Positions 46,248 through 55,226 are shown, counted from the first letter of the stretch. The stretch: 64,000 bases of DNA from Chitinophagaceae bacterium (GCA_019752045.1 JAIEMP010000007.1:124001-188000); one strand, 5' to 3'. Notes: generated from the letters alone by a model not told the origin. Translations and numbers: made by a program.

Positions 46248-47597
46248 TTATTTTTTTGTATGAAATTCTAATCTTTGACCGGGTATAAATTCATTAAACC
46301 GTCCATTGTCATACACTAAATTACCGTTGACAAAAGTGTGTGTTATTTTTGTTTGAAATTGTGTTCCCTCTAATGGTGACCAGCCACACTTGTATAAAAT
46401 ATTATCTTTTCCAACTGTCCAGGATGAGTTTAAGTCAACCAAGGTTAAATCAGCAAAATAGCCCTCACGGATAAATCCTCTTTTTTTAATGCTATAAAGT
46501 GTCGCAACGTTATGACACATTTTTTCGGCAATTTTCTCTAAACTGATAAGTCCTTGCTTATAAAATTCAAGCATAATGTTTAATGAATGCTGAACCATTG
46601 GCGCTCCTGACATTGATTGAAAATAGGGCCTCTGCTTTTCTTCCAACGTATGCGGTGCATGGTCGGTTGTTACAATATCAATCCTGTCGTCAAGCAATGC
46701 CTGTAAAAGTCCTTTTCTATCTTCTTCTGTTTTGATGGCAGGGTTCCACTTTATCAGAGATCCTAATCGCTCATAATCTTTGTTAGAAAACCAGAGATGA
46801 TGAACAGAAACCTCTGTTGTAATTTTCTTTTCTTCTAAAGGGATATTGTTTTGAAACAAATGCGTTTCTGCTTCAGTAGATAAATGCAGAATGTGTAATC
46901 GTGCATTATATTTTATAGCAAACTGTATTGCTCTTTCAGTGGCCTGATAACACGCTTCTTCGCTGCGAATTAAAGGATGAAATTCAATTGGTACATTTTC
47001 ACCATATTTTGTTCTGTAAATTTTCTCGTTTTCCTCAATTATTTGTTCTTTTTCAGAATGAATTGCAATAATGGATTTACAACTTGAAAAAAGTTTTGCC
47101 ATAGTATCAGGATTGTCAGCAAGCAAATTTCCTTTACCTGTAAAATAAAGTCCATCGTCTGAAACACCTATAAATTGAGAAGTGTCCATTTTAACCACTT
47201 CGTTAATGTTGCTTCCGTTCACGCCTAATAAGAAAGAATAATTCGTCCAGGATTTTTCTGCTGCAATACTGAACTTGCCGTTTAGGATTTCCGCTGTCAA
47301 TACATTGGGAATTGTGTTGGGCATATCAATAAAAGAAGTTACTCCACCTGCAACAGCAGCTTTGCTTTCGGTGTGCATGTCACCTTTGTGGGTTAGTCCG
47401 GGTTCACGAAAATGGACTTGTGCATCAATAAGACCAGGGAAGAGATGTTTACCCGTTCCGTCAATAGTTTTATAATTTGCATCTGCAGGAAAATTGCCGA
47501 TACGGGAAATGAAACCATCTTCAATTAAAACATCAGCAACAATGCTTTTTCCTTCGTTGATTATATTGGCGTTTCTGATGAGTATTGGCACTTTCAT
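46248..47597 (-). CDS. pyrC: dihydroorotase-like amidohydrolase (class I)
   Basis: 449 residues. The family blocks are present: LFPGLIDAQVHFREPGLTHK (first metal site, with Gln-x-His instead of His-x-His, as I recall for other Bacteroidota enzymes), IAIHSEKEQI, LHILHLSTEAET and VTTDHAPHTLEEK with the catalytic Asp. At the position where many relatives have the carboxylated Lys (KIFMGSS) the protein has VSDDGLYFTG, closer to Bacillus/Aquifex-type enzymes. It would close carbamoyl-aspartate to dihydroorotate; another cyclic amide is possible. It overlaps the metallophosphoesterase stop by 4 bases. No aspartate carbamoyltransferase gene is in the block. Confidence 0.8.
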   Translation of the reverse strand: MKVPILIRNANIINEGKSIVADVLIEDGFISRIGNFPADANYKTIDGTGKHLFPGLIDAQVHFREPGLTHKGDMHTESKAAVAGGVTSFIDMPNTIPNVLTAEILNGKFSIAAEKSWTNYSFLLGVNGSNINEVVKMDTSQFIGVSDDGLYFTGKGNLLADNPDTMAKLFSSCKSIIAIHSEKEQIIEENEKIYRTKYGENVPIEFHPLIRSEEACYQATERAIQFAIKYNARLHILHLSTEAETHLFQNNIPLEEKKITTEVSVHHLWFSNKDYERLGSLIKWNPAIKTEEDRKGLLQALLDDRIDIVTTDHAPHTLEEKQRPYFQSMSGAPMVQHSLNIMLEFYKQGLISLEKIAEKMCHNVATLYSIKKRGFIREGYFADLTLVDLNSSWTVGKDNILYKCGWSPLEGTQFQTKITHTFVNGNLVYDNGRFNEFIPGQRLEFHTKK

Positions 47598-48355
47598 TTA
47601 ATTTTAATAATTGCATCTTGTTTAAACCATTTATGCTCCTGTTGCTGCACATAACCCAACTGGTTGGTGAGCATAGTAGTATTGCCGATTGTAAATTCAG
47701 GTGTGTTGTTATGATGGTGCCCATATATCCAGTACGCTGCATTAGAGTTGAAGATAAAATCATACAACTCCACCGCAAAAGCTTCGTTTACATTACTGTT
47801 CTTATATTGTTCGGGATAGTTAAAGAATGTGGGCACATGATGTGTTACCACTATATTCGTTTTGGAATCATTATTGTTTAAAGCTGTTTTTAAAAAAGCA
47901 TAGTCAGTTTGATGTAAACTGTTGAATTGTGCTGGAGTAATCCTTTTGCCTTGAATTCTTATCATCGAAAAATCAGAAATACTTTGTTGTATATTCCATT
48001 CGTTTTGCGGACTGATAGAACTCCATAGAGTACAGAAAATAAGATTTACACTTTTGTAAGCAATGATTTGGTTGTTTACCAAAAAAACATTGTGGCGGAT
48101 TTTTTTATACAACGGATTTTTTACATCATTCAAATGGTAATGATAATATTCATGGTTGCCCGGAACCCAAAACACACTTTCGTAATTTGCGGAAACAAAA
48201 TCAAAAAAATCTTTATGCCTGTCTATAAGAGCAAAAGGAATAATATCACCGGCAAGCAATAAAATTTCGCCCGATGGTTGAATCGGATTTTTAACAAGGA
48301 AGTTTTTGTTCCCTCTAAATTCTAAATGTAAATCGGAGCAGTATTGAATTTTCAT
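47594..48355 (-). CDS. calcineurin-like metallophosphoesterase
   Basis: 253 residues, cytoplasmic. All metal motifs are visible: YCSDLHLEF (D-x-H) at residue 5, LAGDIIPF (GD), VPGNHEYYH (GNHE), VVTHHVPT (H) and IYGHHHNN (GHxH). It should be a two-metal phosphoesterase acting on nucleotides, phosphosugars or proteins; the substrate is not evident. The stop TGA shares bases with the dihydroorotase ATG (ATGA), so the genes are translationally coupled. Confidence 0.88.
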   Translation of the reverse strand: MKIQYCSDLHLEFRGNKNFLVKNPIQPSGEILLLAGDIIPFALIDRHKDFFDFVSANYESVFWVPGNHEYYHYHLNDVKNPLYKKIRHNVFLVNNQIIAYKSVNLIFCTLWSSISPQNEWNIQQSISDFSMIRIQGKRITPAQFNSLHQTDYAFLKTALNNNDSKTNIVVTHHVPTFFNYPEQYKNSNVNEAFAVELYDFIFNSNAAYWIYGHHHNNTPEFTIGNTTMLTNQLGYVQQQEHKWFKQDAIIKIK

Positions 48356-48391
48356 ATAACTTTTTAACTGATGCTTTTCCCAGCCGTTCTT

Positions 48392-48622
48392 TTAAATTGC
48401 TATGCCGATACCAACAACAGGAACACGTTTTGCAATAATTCTATCTGATTTTATACTGCCGGGTTGATGCACGGCTTGAAAAAGATTAAGGATAGTTCCA
48501 CCAATATCTCCGGTTACTGATAATATTTTCTGGTTATTTTCTGGAATAATTGGATATTGATTTTTAAATGCAAGAACCCCTGTACCAGTTTGTGGGAATA
48601 TTATTAGTTATGCGAATTTCAT
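48392..48622 (-). pseudogene. possible broken small ORF
   Basis: ATG at 48622 in an A-rich start context reads MKFA, then TAA (48610-48608), then 71 uninterrupted codons starting LIIFPQTGTGVLAFKNQYPI and ending AKRVPVVGIGIAI before TAA at 48394. The amino-acid usage looks protein-like and no other gene covers this 280-base gap. I do not recognise the family. It could be a remnant of a gene lost from the operon or a chance frame. Confidence 0.3.
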
Positions 48623-48635
48623 TTTTTAGCTTGTA

Positions 48636-49496
48636 TCAAGGATTACAGAAATCACAAAATGTTGGATCGCAAAATATTTCTCCATCCGGGTATTGTACTT
48701 CTTTTTTGTGATGACATTTTTTACACTGATAAATATGTTTTAATGTTTGCCTTGTAGGTAATGAGCAATTTTCGCATGGTAAACCCTTTATCCATTCAAC
48801 GATTTCAAATCCGGGCCAACTGCATTCAGGGCATAAACTTGTAATTTTAATGAGAAGATTAATAGCAGCCTTTTCAATCACCTTCATTCTTTTAGGATTA
48901 TATATAGCCCGTAAATCCGTTTCTATTAATGCTTTACCATCTTGTGCAGCAGCGATACTTTTTTTTACAACCTCTTTCAGCATTTTTTCGGATGTGATGC
49001 CTTTGAATAATATCAGGCTATTGTCTCCGGCGGTATTGGGTCTTACAACCATAGCGTGTGAAGGAAAGCCGCATTGGTTAACAAATTTTAGGGCTTCTTT
49101 TACAGATGATACTTCCGAATGACTGTGATTTGTGTCGGTAGAAATTTCCCATCCTGCAATTTCTATATTATTGAGCGTATCTATTAACAATACCAGTTCA
49201 ACATTTGCAGAGACAAAAAAAATAGTAGGATGTGCGCCAAAACTTCCTTCGCTTGCAATTGCAATTGATTCTCCTGTTTCTTCAATCGCTTTCAAAGCTT
49301 TACAACGGGCTGCTTCTAATTGTGTTCCTTTGCGTTCAATTTCACGGGTAAATGTTCCGAATGTATCAGTATCTATAGTATCGAGAAGTTTTAAGTTCAT
49401 ACCTGTTTGAGAAAGAACAGGAAAAATCACCTCCTCTTTTTTGTGCTTTGTTATCAACACGGCAGTTCTGTTTCTAAATATGTCGGAATGTTTCAT
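48636..49496 (-). CDS. DUF6671-like protein with C-terminal zinc ribbons
   Basis: 286 residues, cytoplasmic. The N-terminal domain begins with TAVLITKHKKEEVIFPVLSQ and contains ASEGSFGAHPTIFFV, the pattern I associate with DUF6671. The end carries four Cys pairs (CPEC, CENC, CKKC with flanking His, CDFC), enough for two zinc ribbons of the nucleic-acid or protein-binding kind. Function is unknown. It sits between the biotin carboxylase gene (7 bases upstream) and the metallophosphoesterase, so it is carried as part of the bicarbonate-linked operon. Confidence 0.6.
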   Translation of the reverse strand: MKHSDIFRNRTAVLITKHKKEEVIFPVLSQTGMNLKLLDTIDTDTFGTFTREIERKGTQLEAARCKALKAIEETGESIAIASEGSFGAHPTIFFVSANVELVLLIDTLNNIEIAGWEISTDTNHSHSEVSSVKEALKFVNQCGFPSHAMVVRPNTAGDNSLILFKGITSEKMLKEVVKKSIAAAQDGKALIETDLRAIYNPKRMKVIEKAAINLLIKITSLCPECSWPGFEIVEWIKGLPCENCSLPTRQTLKHIYQCKKCHHKKEVQYPDGEIFCDPTFCDFCNP

Positions 49497-49503
49497 TCTG
49501 CTA

Positions 49504-50838
49504 TCAATATTTAAAATCTTCCATGAACTTCGTTGTAAAATTGCCTTTTCTGAATTGGTCGTTCTCCATCAGTTTAATGTGAAACGGTATGGTTGTTTTT
49601 ACTCCTTCAATAATATATTCGCTCAATGCCCTGTGCATTTTTGTAATTGCTTCTTCTCTGGTTTGAGCTACTGTTATAAGTTTTGCTACCATCGAATCGT
49701 AATTGGGAGGGATAATGTATCCTGAATAAATATGAGAATCCACTCGCACTCCATGTCCGCCAGGAGTGTGCAGATTTATTATTTTTCCGGGAGATGGACG
49801 GAAATTCTGATAAGGATCTTCGGCATTAATCCTGCATTCAATGGCATGGAGTTTTGGAATATAGTTTTTACCCGAAATAGGAACACCTGCTGCAATTTTT
49901 ATTTGTTCTTTTATCAGATCATAATTAATTACTTCTTCGGTTACCGTATGCTCAACCTGAATGCGGGTATTCATTTCCATAAAATAGAAATTACGATATT
50001 TATCAACTAAAAACTCAATTGTACCAACCCCTTCATACTTAATAGCCGTACACGCCTTAACAGCAGCCTCTCCCATTTTTTCCCTAAGTTCATTTGTCAT
50101 AAATGGGGAAGGAGATTCTTCCACCAATTTTTGATGCCTTCTTTGTATAGAGCAGTCTCTTTCAGACATGTGGCAAGCCGTCCCGAATTGATCTCCTGCC
50201 ACCTGAATTTCAATATGGCGAGGCTCTTCAATGTATTTTTCCATATACATTCCATCGTTACCAAAAGACGCCTGTGCTTCAATTTTTGCAGATTCCCATG
50301 CTTTTTGCAATTCACTTTCGTCCCATACAATTCGCATTCCCTTTCCGCCCCCGCCTGCGGTAGCTTTTAATATAACCGGGTAACCGGTTTCTACTGCAAT
50401 TTGTTTTGCTTCATCCATATCCTGTAATAATCCGTCTGATCCGGGGATTACCGGCACCCCTGCTTTTTTCATGGTTTCTTTTGCCGTTATTTTGTCCCCC
50501 ATTTTTCTAATATGTTCAGGTGTTGGACCAATAAACTTTACACCGTGTTGCAAACATATTTCGGCAAACTTTTCGTTTTCTGAAAGGAACCCGTACCCGG
50601 GGTGTATAGCATCGGCATTTGTAATTTCTACGGCAGCCATTATTTGCAGGATATTCAGGTATGAGTCTTTGCTTGGAGGAGGGCCAATACATACTGCTTC
50701 ATCTGCGAATTTTACATGTAAACTGTCCTTATCAGCAGTAGAGTAAAGCGCAACTGTTTTAATATCCATTTCTTTACATGTACGAATTACTCTCAAAGCG
50801 ATCTCGCCACGGTTGGCTATTAATATTTTTTGAAACAT
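49504..50838 (-). CDS. accC: biotin carboxylase subunit (AccC)
   Basis: 444 residues from the ATG at 50838, giving the standard start [14 protein letters not shown]; an ATG at 50844 would add two residues. ATP-grasp features are intact: [33 protein letters not shown], and [18 protein letters not shown]. It carboxylates the biotin of the carrier protein with bicarbonate and ATP. It lies directly after accB. No carboxyltransferase subunit gene (accA/accD or an acyl-CoA type) is in the window, so the acceptor must be supplied elsewhere. Confidence 0.95.
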   Translation of the reverse strand: MFQKILIANRGEIALRVIRTCKEMDIKTVALYSTADKDSLHVKFADEAVCIGPPPSKDSYLNILQIMAAVEITNADAIHPGYGFLSENEKFAEICLQHGVKFIGPTPEHIRKMGDKITAKETMKKAGVPVIPGSDGLLQDMDEAKQIAVETGYPVILKATAGGGGKGMRIVWDESELQKAWESAKIEAQASFGNDGMYMEKYIEEPRHIEIQVAGDQFGTACHMSERDCSIQRRHQKLVEESPSPFMTNELREKMGEAAVKACTAIKYEGVGTIEFLVDKYRNFYFMEMNTRIQVEHTVTEEVINYDLIKEQIKIAAGVPISGKNYIPKLHAIECRINAEDPYQNFRPSPGKIINLHTPGGHGVRVDSHIYSGYIIPPNYDSMVAKLITVAQTREEAITKMHRALSEYIIEGVKTTIPFHIKLMENDQFRKGNFTTKFMEDFKY

Positions 50839-50848
50839 ATCCATATTA

Positions 50849-51349
50849 TTATGCAGGATCAATTAAAAACAACGGGCTATCATATTCAACAGGGCTTGAA
50901 TCATCTATAAGAATTTTTACAATTTTTCCTGACACTTCTGATTCAATTTCGTTGAAGAGTTTCATGGCTTCAATAATGCAGAGGGTTTGTCCCTTCTTTA
51001 CCTCATCTCCTACATTTACAAAAGGCGGTTTGCCCGAACCAGCTGTTCGATAAAAAGTACCAATCATTGTAGCTTTAATTGTGATATAGTTTGATTCATC
51101 CAAATTGCTGTCAGTTTTCTTTTCTACCTGAACCGCTTCTTGTTGAGTTGTAGTTACTGGCATTTGAAAGACCGGAGCCGTTTGCTGCGGCATGTTAATT
51201 TCAGGGGCTTCCATAACCCGTGTTACTTGTGAGGAGGATGGATTTTTAATCGTTATTCGAAAATCCTTTAACTCCAATTCCATTTCACTAATTCCAGATT
51301 TAGCAACAAAGCGGATAAGACTTTGTATCTCGTTTATTTTCATATTCAT
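50849..51349 (-). CDS. accB: biotin carboxyl carrier protein (AccB)
   Basis: 166 residues. An N-terminal helical region ([20 protein letters not shown]), a Pro/Gln-rich linker around residues 40-80, and a C-terminal biotinyl domain with the target lysine in [14 protein letters not shown], near residue 131. The stop codon lies 4-10 bases before the accC start, so expression is coupled. It accepts carboxyl from AccC. Gene order carB-accB-accC places two bicarbonate-fixing activities in one operon. Confidence 0.95.
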   Translation of the reverse strand: MNMKINEIQSLIRFVAKSGISEMELELKDFRITIKNPSSSQVTRVMEAPEINMPQQTAPVFQMPVTTTQQEAVQVEKKTDSNLDESNYITIKATMIGTFYRTAGSGKPPFVNVGDEVKKGQTLCIIEAMKLFNEIESEVSGKIVKILIDDSSPVEYDSPLFLIDPA

Positions 51350-51385
51350 TTTTTTTTCATAAAAGAATCATGATATACAACTTTA

Positions 51386-54199
51386 TTATTTACTTAGATA
51401 AAGATTTCGTTCGGAATGTATGTTTTGAAAAAAATCATCCTGAAGTGAATCAATAAAATAGATTGCCTCTCCTGTTGATTTCATTTCAGGTCCGAGTTCT
51501 TTATTTATTTCGGGGAATTTATTGTGCGAGAATACCGGGATCTTTATTGCATACCCTTTTTTACGGGGAGAAAATTCAAAGTCTTTTAATCTATTGTGCC
51601 CTAACATTATTTTGGTTGCGTAGTTTACATAAGGCTCATCATAGGCCTTAGCAATAAACGGGACTGTACGGGATGCCCGTGGGTTAGCTTCTATCACGTA
51701 CACTTTCTCATTCTTTATTGCAAACTGAATATTGATCAGGCCAACCGTATTTAGTGCAAGTGCTATTGTACGGGTGTGCAGCTCAATTTGCTGTATTACA
51801 TTTTCGCTCAAATCAAAAGGAGGAAGTACTGCATGCGAATCGCCTGAATGAATGCCGGCAGGTTCAATATGCTCCATTATTCCAATAATATATACATCTT
51901 CTCCGTCGCATATAGCATCCGATTCGGCCTCAATGGCATTTTCCAGAAAATGGTCTATCAAAACCTTATTGCCGGGATAATCCTTTACAACATTTACTAC
52001 ATGTTGCTCTAATTCTTCTTCGTTGATAACAATTTTCATACTTTGTCCACCTAAAACATAGGATGGGCGTACCAAAAGTGGAAAACCAAGTTTCCTAGAT
52101 ATTTCAATTGCTTGTTCGGCATTTTCTGCAACATCAAAATCTGGATATGGAATATTCAGTGTTTTTAGTAAAGAAGAAAATCGTCCACGGTCTTCAGCAA
52201 CATCTAATGCTTCATAGGTTGTGCCAATAATTTTTATACCATTGCGGTGTAGCTTTTCTGCTAATTTAAGCGCTGTTTGCCCCCCCAACTGAACAATCAC
52301 TCCTTCCGGTTTTTCATTTTGAATAATGTCGTAAATATGCTCCCAAAATACCGGTTCAAAATATAGCCGGTCAGCAGTAGTGAAATCGGTCGAAACGGTT
52401 TCAGGATTGCAGTTAATCATAATCGTTTCATAGCCACATTCTTTTGCTGCAAATACACCGTGAACACAGGAGTAGTCAAATTCTATTCCTTGCCCGATAC
52501 GGTTAGGCCCTGAACCAAGCACCACAACTTTTTTCCTATTACTCGATGGGATTGCTTCATTTTCAAACTCAAAAGTTGAATAGAAATAAGGTGTTTTGGC
52601 TTCAAACTCAGCTGAACAGGTATCAATCATTTTATAAACTCTCGTGATACCTAATTCTGTTCTTTTTTTATACACTTCGCTTTCCAAACAATGAAGCAAA
52701 TGGGCGAGCTGCCTATCAGCATAACCTTTTCGTTTGGCATCATATAATAAGTTACGTGGAAGGGTTTCAAGGTTGAAATCTTCTATTTCCCGTTCAAATA
52801 AAACGAGTTCCTCGATCTGGTACAAAAACCAATAATCAATAAGTGTTAACTTGTGTATGGTATTTATTGAAATGCCTAATTTGAATGCATCATAGACATG
52901 GAAAAGCCGGTTCCAACTGGGATTCTCCAGGCTGTAAAGTATATCTTGCTGATTAGTAAGTTCCTTACCATCTGCGCCTAATCCATTGCGTTTTATTTCC
53001 AATGACTGACATGCTTTTTGCAATGCCTCCTGAAAACATCTGCCAATACCCATTACTTCTCCAACAGATTTCATTTGAAAACCAAGACGCCTGTTGGACC
53101 CTTTGAATTTATCAAAGTTCCATCTGGGTATTTTTACGATTACATAATCCAAAGCGGGTTCAAAAAAGGCCGATGTCTTTTCGGTGATTGGGTTTTTCAA
53201 TTCATCCAAATGATAGCCGATAGCAAGTTTTGCAGCAATTTTAGCTATTGGATAGCCGGTAGCTTTACTTGCTAGAGCAGATGAACGGGAAACCCGTGGA
53301 TTAATTTCAATGGCAATGATTTCTTCTGTTGGGCTCACTGCAAACTGTACATTGCACCCACCGGCAAAATTTCCAATGGAACGAATCATCAGGATTGCCA
53401 TGTTACGCATTTTTTGAAACGTAGTATCTGCTAAAGTCATTGCCGGTGCAACTGTAATAGAATCCCCGGTGTGTATACCCATAGGATCAAAATTCTCAAT
53501 TGAACAGATAATTGCTACGTTATCATTACTATCCCGCAATAACTCCAACTCATATTCTTTCCATCCTACAACAGCTTTGTCTATTAATACTTCGTGAATG
53601 GGAGATGCGTGTAAACCTCGTGTTAAACAAGCATCAAAATCTTCTTTTTTATACACCACAGCCCCACCTGTTCCGCCAAGAGTAAATGATGGTCTGATAA
53701 CTAACGGGAACCCAAATTCCTGAGCATTTTCTTTCCCTTCAAGAAAAGACCTGGCAATTTTGGAAGGAGCCATCCCTACACCAATTTCTTCCATTTTTTT
53801 TCGGAACAATTCTCTGTCCTCTGTAACTTTTATTGCCTCTACGTCCACACCTATCATCCTTACGCCATATTTTGCCCAAACACCTGTTTCCTGGCATTTA
53901 ATAGCCAGATTAAGTGCTGTTTGGCCACCCATTGAGGGTAATACAGCATCAATTTTTCTTTCTTCGAGTATTTTTATAATCGATTCTATTGTTAATGGCC
54001 ACAGATAAATATGATCGGCGGTAACTTTATCTGTCATTATAGTAGCCGGATTGGAATTGATGAGTGAAACTTCAATCCCTTCTTCTCTCAATGATCGGGA
54101 TGCTTGTGAGCCCGAATAATCAAACTCGCAGGCCTGTCCAATGATGATTGGCCCGCTACCAATAATGAGAACTGATTTTATGGAAGGATCTTTGGGCAT
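51386..54199 (-). CDS. carB: carbamoyl-phosphate synthase large subunit (CarB)
   Basis: 937 residues. Two ATP-grasp halves are intact: KSVLIIGSGPIIIGQACEFD and later VVVLGSGPNRIGQGIEFDYS, with the metal/nucleotide blocks IIAIEINPRVSRSSALASKA and VYVIEANPRASRTVPFIAKA. It makes carbamoyl phosphate from bicarbonate, ammonia and two ATP. The usual C-terminal allosteric MGS-like domain (about 130 residues) is absent; I believe short CarB proteins of this size are common in Bacteroidota, but cannot verify it here. No carA glutaminase gene lies in the block. First large gene of the operon running leftward from operator B. Confidence 0.95.
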   Translation of the reverse strand: MPKDPSIKSVLIIGSGPIIIGQACEFDYSGSQASRSLREEGIEVSLINSNPATIMTDKVTADHIYLWPLTIESIIKILEERKIDAVLPSMGGQTALNLAIKCQETGVWAKYGVRMIGVDVEAIKVTEDRELFRKKMEEIGVGMAPSKIARSFLEGKENAQEFGFPLVIRPSFTLGGTGGAVVYKKEDFDACLTRGLHASPIHEVLIDKAVVGWKEYELELLRDSNDNVAIICSIENFDPMGIHTGDSITVAPAMTLADTTFQKMRNMAILMIRSIGNFAGGCNVQFAVSPTEEIIAIEINPRVSRSSALASKATGYPIAKIAAKLAIGYHLDELKNPITEKTSAFFEPALDYVIVKIPRWNFDKFKGSNRRLGFQMKSVGEVMGIGRCFQEALQKACQSLEIKRNGLGADGKELTNQQDILYSLENPSWNRLFHVYDAFKLGISINTIHKLTLIDYWFLYQIEELVLFEREIEDFNLETLPRNLLYDAKRKGYADRQLAHLLHCLESEVYKKRTELGITRVYKMIDTCSAEFEAKTPYFYSTFEFENEAIPSSNRKKVVVLGSGPNRIGQGIEFDYSCVHGVFAAKECGYETIMINCNPETVSTDFTTADRLYFEPVFWEHIYDIIQNEKPEGVIVQLGGQTALKLAEKLHRNGIKIIGTTYEALDVAEDRGRFSSLLKTLNIPYPDFDVAENAEQAIEISRKLGFPLLVRPSYVLGGQSMKIVINEEELEQHVVNVVKDYPGNKVLIDHFLENAIEAESDAICDGEDVYIIGIMEHIEPAGIHSGDSHAVLPPFDLSENVIQQIELHTRTIALALNTVGLINIQFAIKNEKVYVIEANPRASRTVPFIAKAYDEPYVNYATKIMLGHNRLKDFEFSPRKKGYAIKIPVFSHNKFPEINKELGPEMKSTGEAIYFIDSLQDDFFQNIHSERNLYLSK

Positions 54200-54235
54200 A
54201 ATAAGTTTTTATTTTAAATATTTGTCTTGTGATAC

Positions 54236-54370
54236 TCATTCTTTGATAGTCGTAAAACTGTTAGCCAAGTTGTTGTAATTGAGAACAGGGATAGAATAAA
54301 ACACTACATCTTTAACTTGGAATATCAACGGATCGTTTTTAATTTTTTTAACTATGGTTTTTACATCCAT
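54236..54370 (-). CDS. 44-residue ORF resembling the SulP N-terminus (leader or relic)
   Basis: From ATG 54370 the frame reads MDVKTIVKKIKNDPLIFQVK and ends with TGA at 54236. The first 13 codons parallel the start of sulP (MEVKNVFKEFKSD): M-acidic-V-K, basic and hydrophobic positions, Lys and Asp all correspond. The ATG stands 30 bases from the half site of operator B, as the sulP ATG stands 29 from operator A. After this the two sequences diverge. It may be the relic of a duplicated sulP start or a translated leader before carB. Confidence 0.45.
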   Translation of the reverse strand: MDVKTIVKKIKNDPLIFQVKDVVFYSIPVLNYNNLANSFTTIKE

Positions 54371-54399
54371 TATCAGTTGATTTTAGTTTTTTGCAGACG

Positions 54400-54439
54400 A
54401 AGATAGTAACTTTACTTTATTTAATAGTAATACTATCTT
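54400..54439. promoter_or_regulatory. operator B: half site plus palindrome between carB and tetR
   Basis: AAGATAGTA at 54400-54408 is followed, 21 bases start to start, by TTAATAGTAATACTATCTT at 54421-54439, the same palindrome as operator A with three changes in the left arm. The half site overlaps TATCTTCG, a near -7 box facing carB. On the plus strand a TATTTTTG box for tetR begins 22 bases after the palindrome. The position fits joint control of carB and of tetR itself by the TetR protein. Confidence 0.75.
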
Positions 54440-54461
54440 ATTAAACTGTAAATCTTTTACT

Positions 54462-54469
54462 TATTTTTG
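54462..54469 (+). promoter_or_regulatory. -7 box TATTTTTG for tetR
   Basis: Full TAnnTTTG match, 82 bases before the tetR ATG and 22 bases after operator B, so the operator would cover the -33 region. No TTTG -33 box is visible. Confidence 0.4.
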
Positions 54470-54551
54470 CTGTCTTTAACTTCAGGCATCGACATTTTAT
54501 TCCTGTTGTAAAGCACCAGAAAATATTTAGCACTCAAAGCAAATCAGTTTA

Positions 54552-55226
54552 ATGGAACTACAGTTACAAATAAAAATGAATGAAAAACTGTTTCTCCGTA
54601 ACCCTGAGCGATCGGAGTTAGGCAAGAAAATCATTTTGCACAGCATACAGTTGATTCATAAAAATGGGTTTGAATCTTTCACCTTCAAAAAGCTGGCAGA
54701 AGATATTGGTACTACGGAGGCAGGTATTTACAGGTATTTTGAAAATAAACACCGGTTACTGATATATATTACTGCCTGGTATTGGAGCTGGCTTGAATAC
54801 AGGGTTACAATTCATACCAATAATATAAAAGACCCTGTTGTTAAGCTTAAACGAGTAATCAGGCTACTAGCTACTACAGTAGAAGATGATTTCAAAACCA
54901 GTTATGTTAATGAAAATATCCTTCACCAGATTATTATTGCAGAAGGTACCAAAGCCTATTTAACCAAGCATGTAACTGAGGATAATAAAGACCAACTGTT
55001 TAAACCCTATAAAGACCTTTGTGCTAAAATTGGCGCCATTATTCTGGAATACAATCCCAAGTATAAATTCCCAAAATCACTTTCAAGTACCATTATTGAA
55101 ATGGCGCATTTCCAGAATTTTTTCATGAATAACCTCCCTTCACTGACGGATTTTGGGAAAGATAAAGATGAGTCGAAGATTGTTGTTTTTTTAGAGGATT
55201 TGGTGTTTACCAGTATAAGGAAATGA
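54552..55226 (+). CDS. TetR/AcrR-family transcriptional regulator
   Basis: 224 residues; the starts at 54552 and at codon 9 (MNEKLF) are both possible. The N-terminal DNA-binding domain spans about residues 20-75, with IILHSIQLIHKNGFESFTFK, LAEDIGTTEAGIYRYFENK and HRLLIYI, the TetR helix-turn-helix. The C-terminal ligand domain is helical and unlike well-known effectors. It is divergent from carB, next to operator B, and its probable second target is operator A before sulP. An effector related to CO2, bicarbonate or pH would fit but is speculation. Confidence 0.9.
   Translation: MELQLQIKMNEKLFLRNPERSELGKKIILHSIQLIHKNGFESFTFKKLAEDIGTTEAGIYRYFENKHRLLIYITAWYWSWLEYRVTIHTNNIKDPVVKLKRVIRLLATTVEDDFKTSYVNENILHQIIIAEGTKAYLTKHVTEDNKDQLFKPYKDLCAKIGAIILEYNPKYKFPKSLSSTIIEMAHFQNFFMNNLPSLTDFGKDKDESKIVVFLEDLVFTSIRK

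Noticed and set aside
48608-48622. MKFA-LIIFP as a PurQ start
   Set aside because: The resemblance to PurQ ends after the first ten residues; the glutamine-amidotransferase Cys motif is missing.
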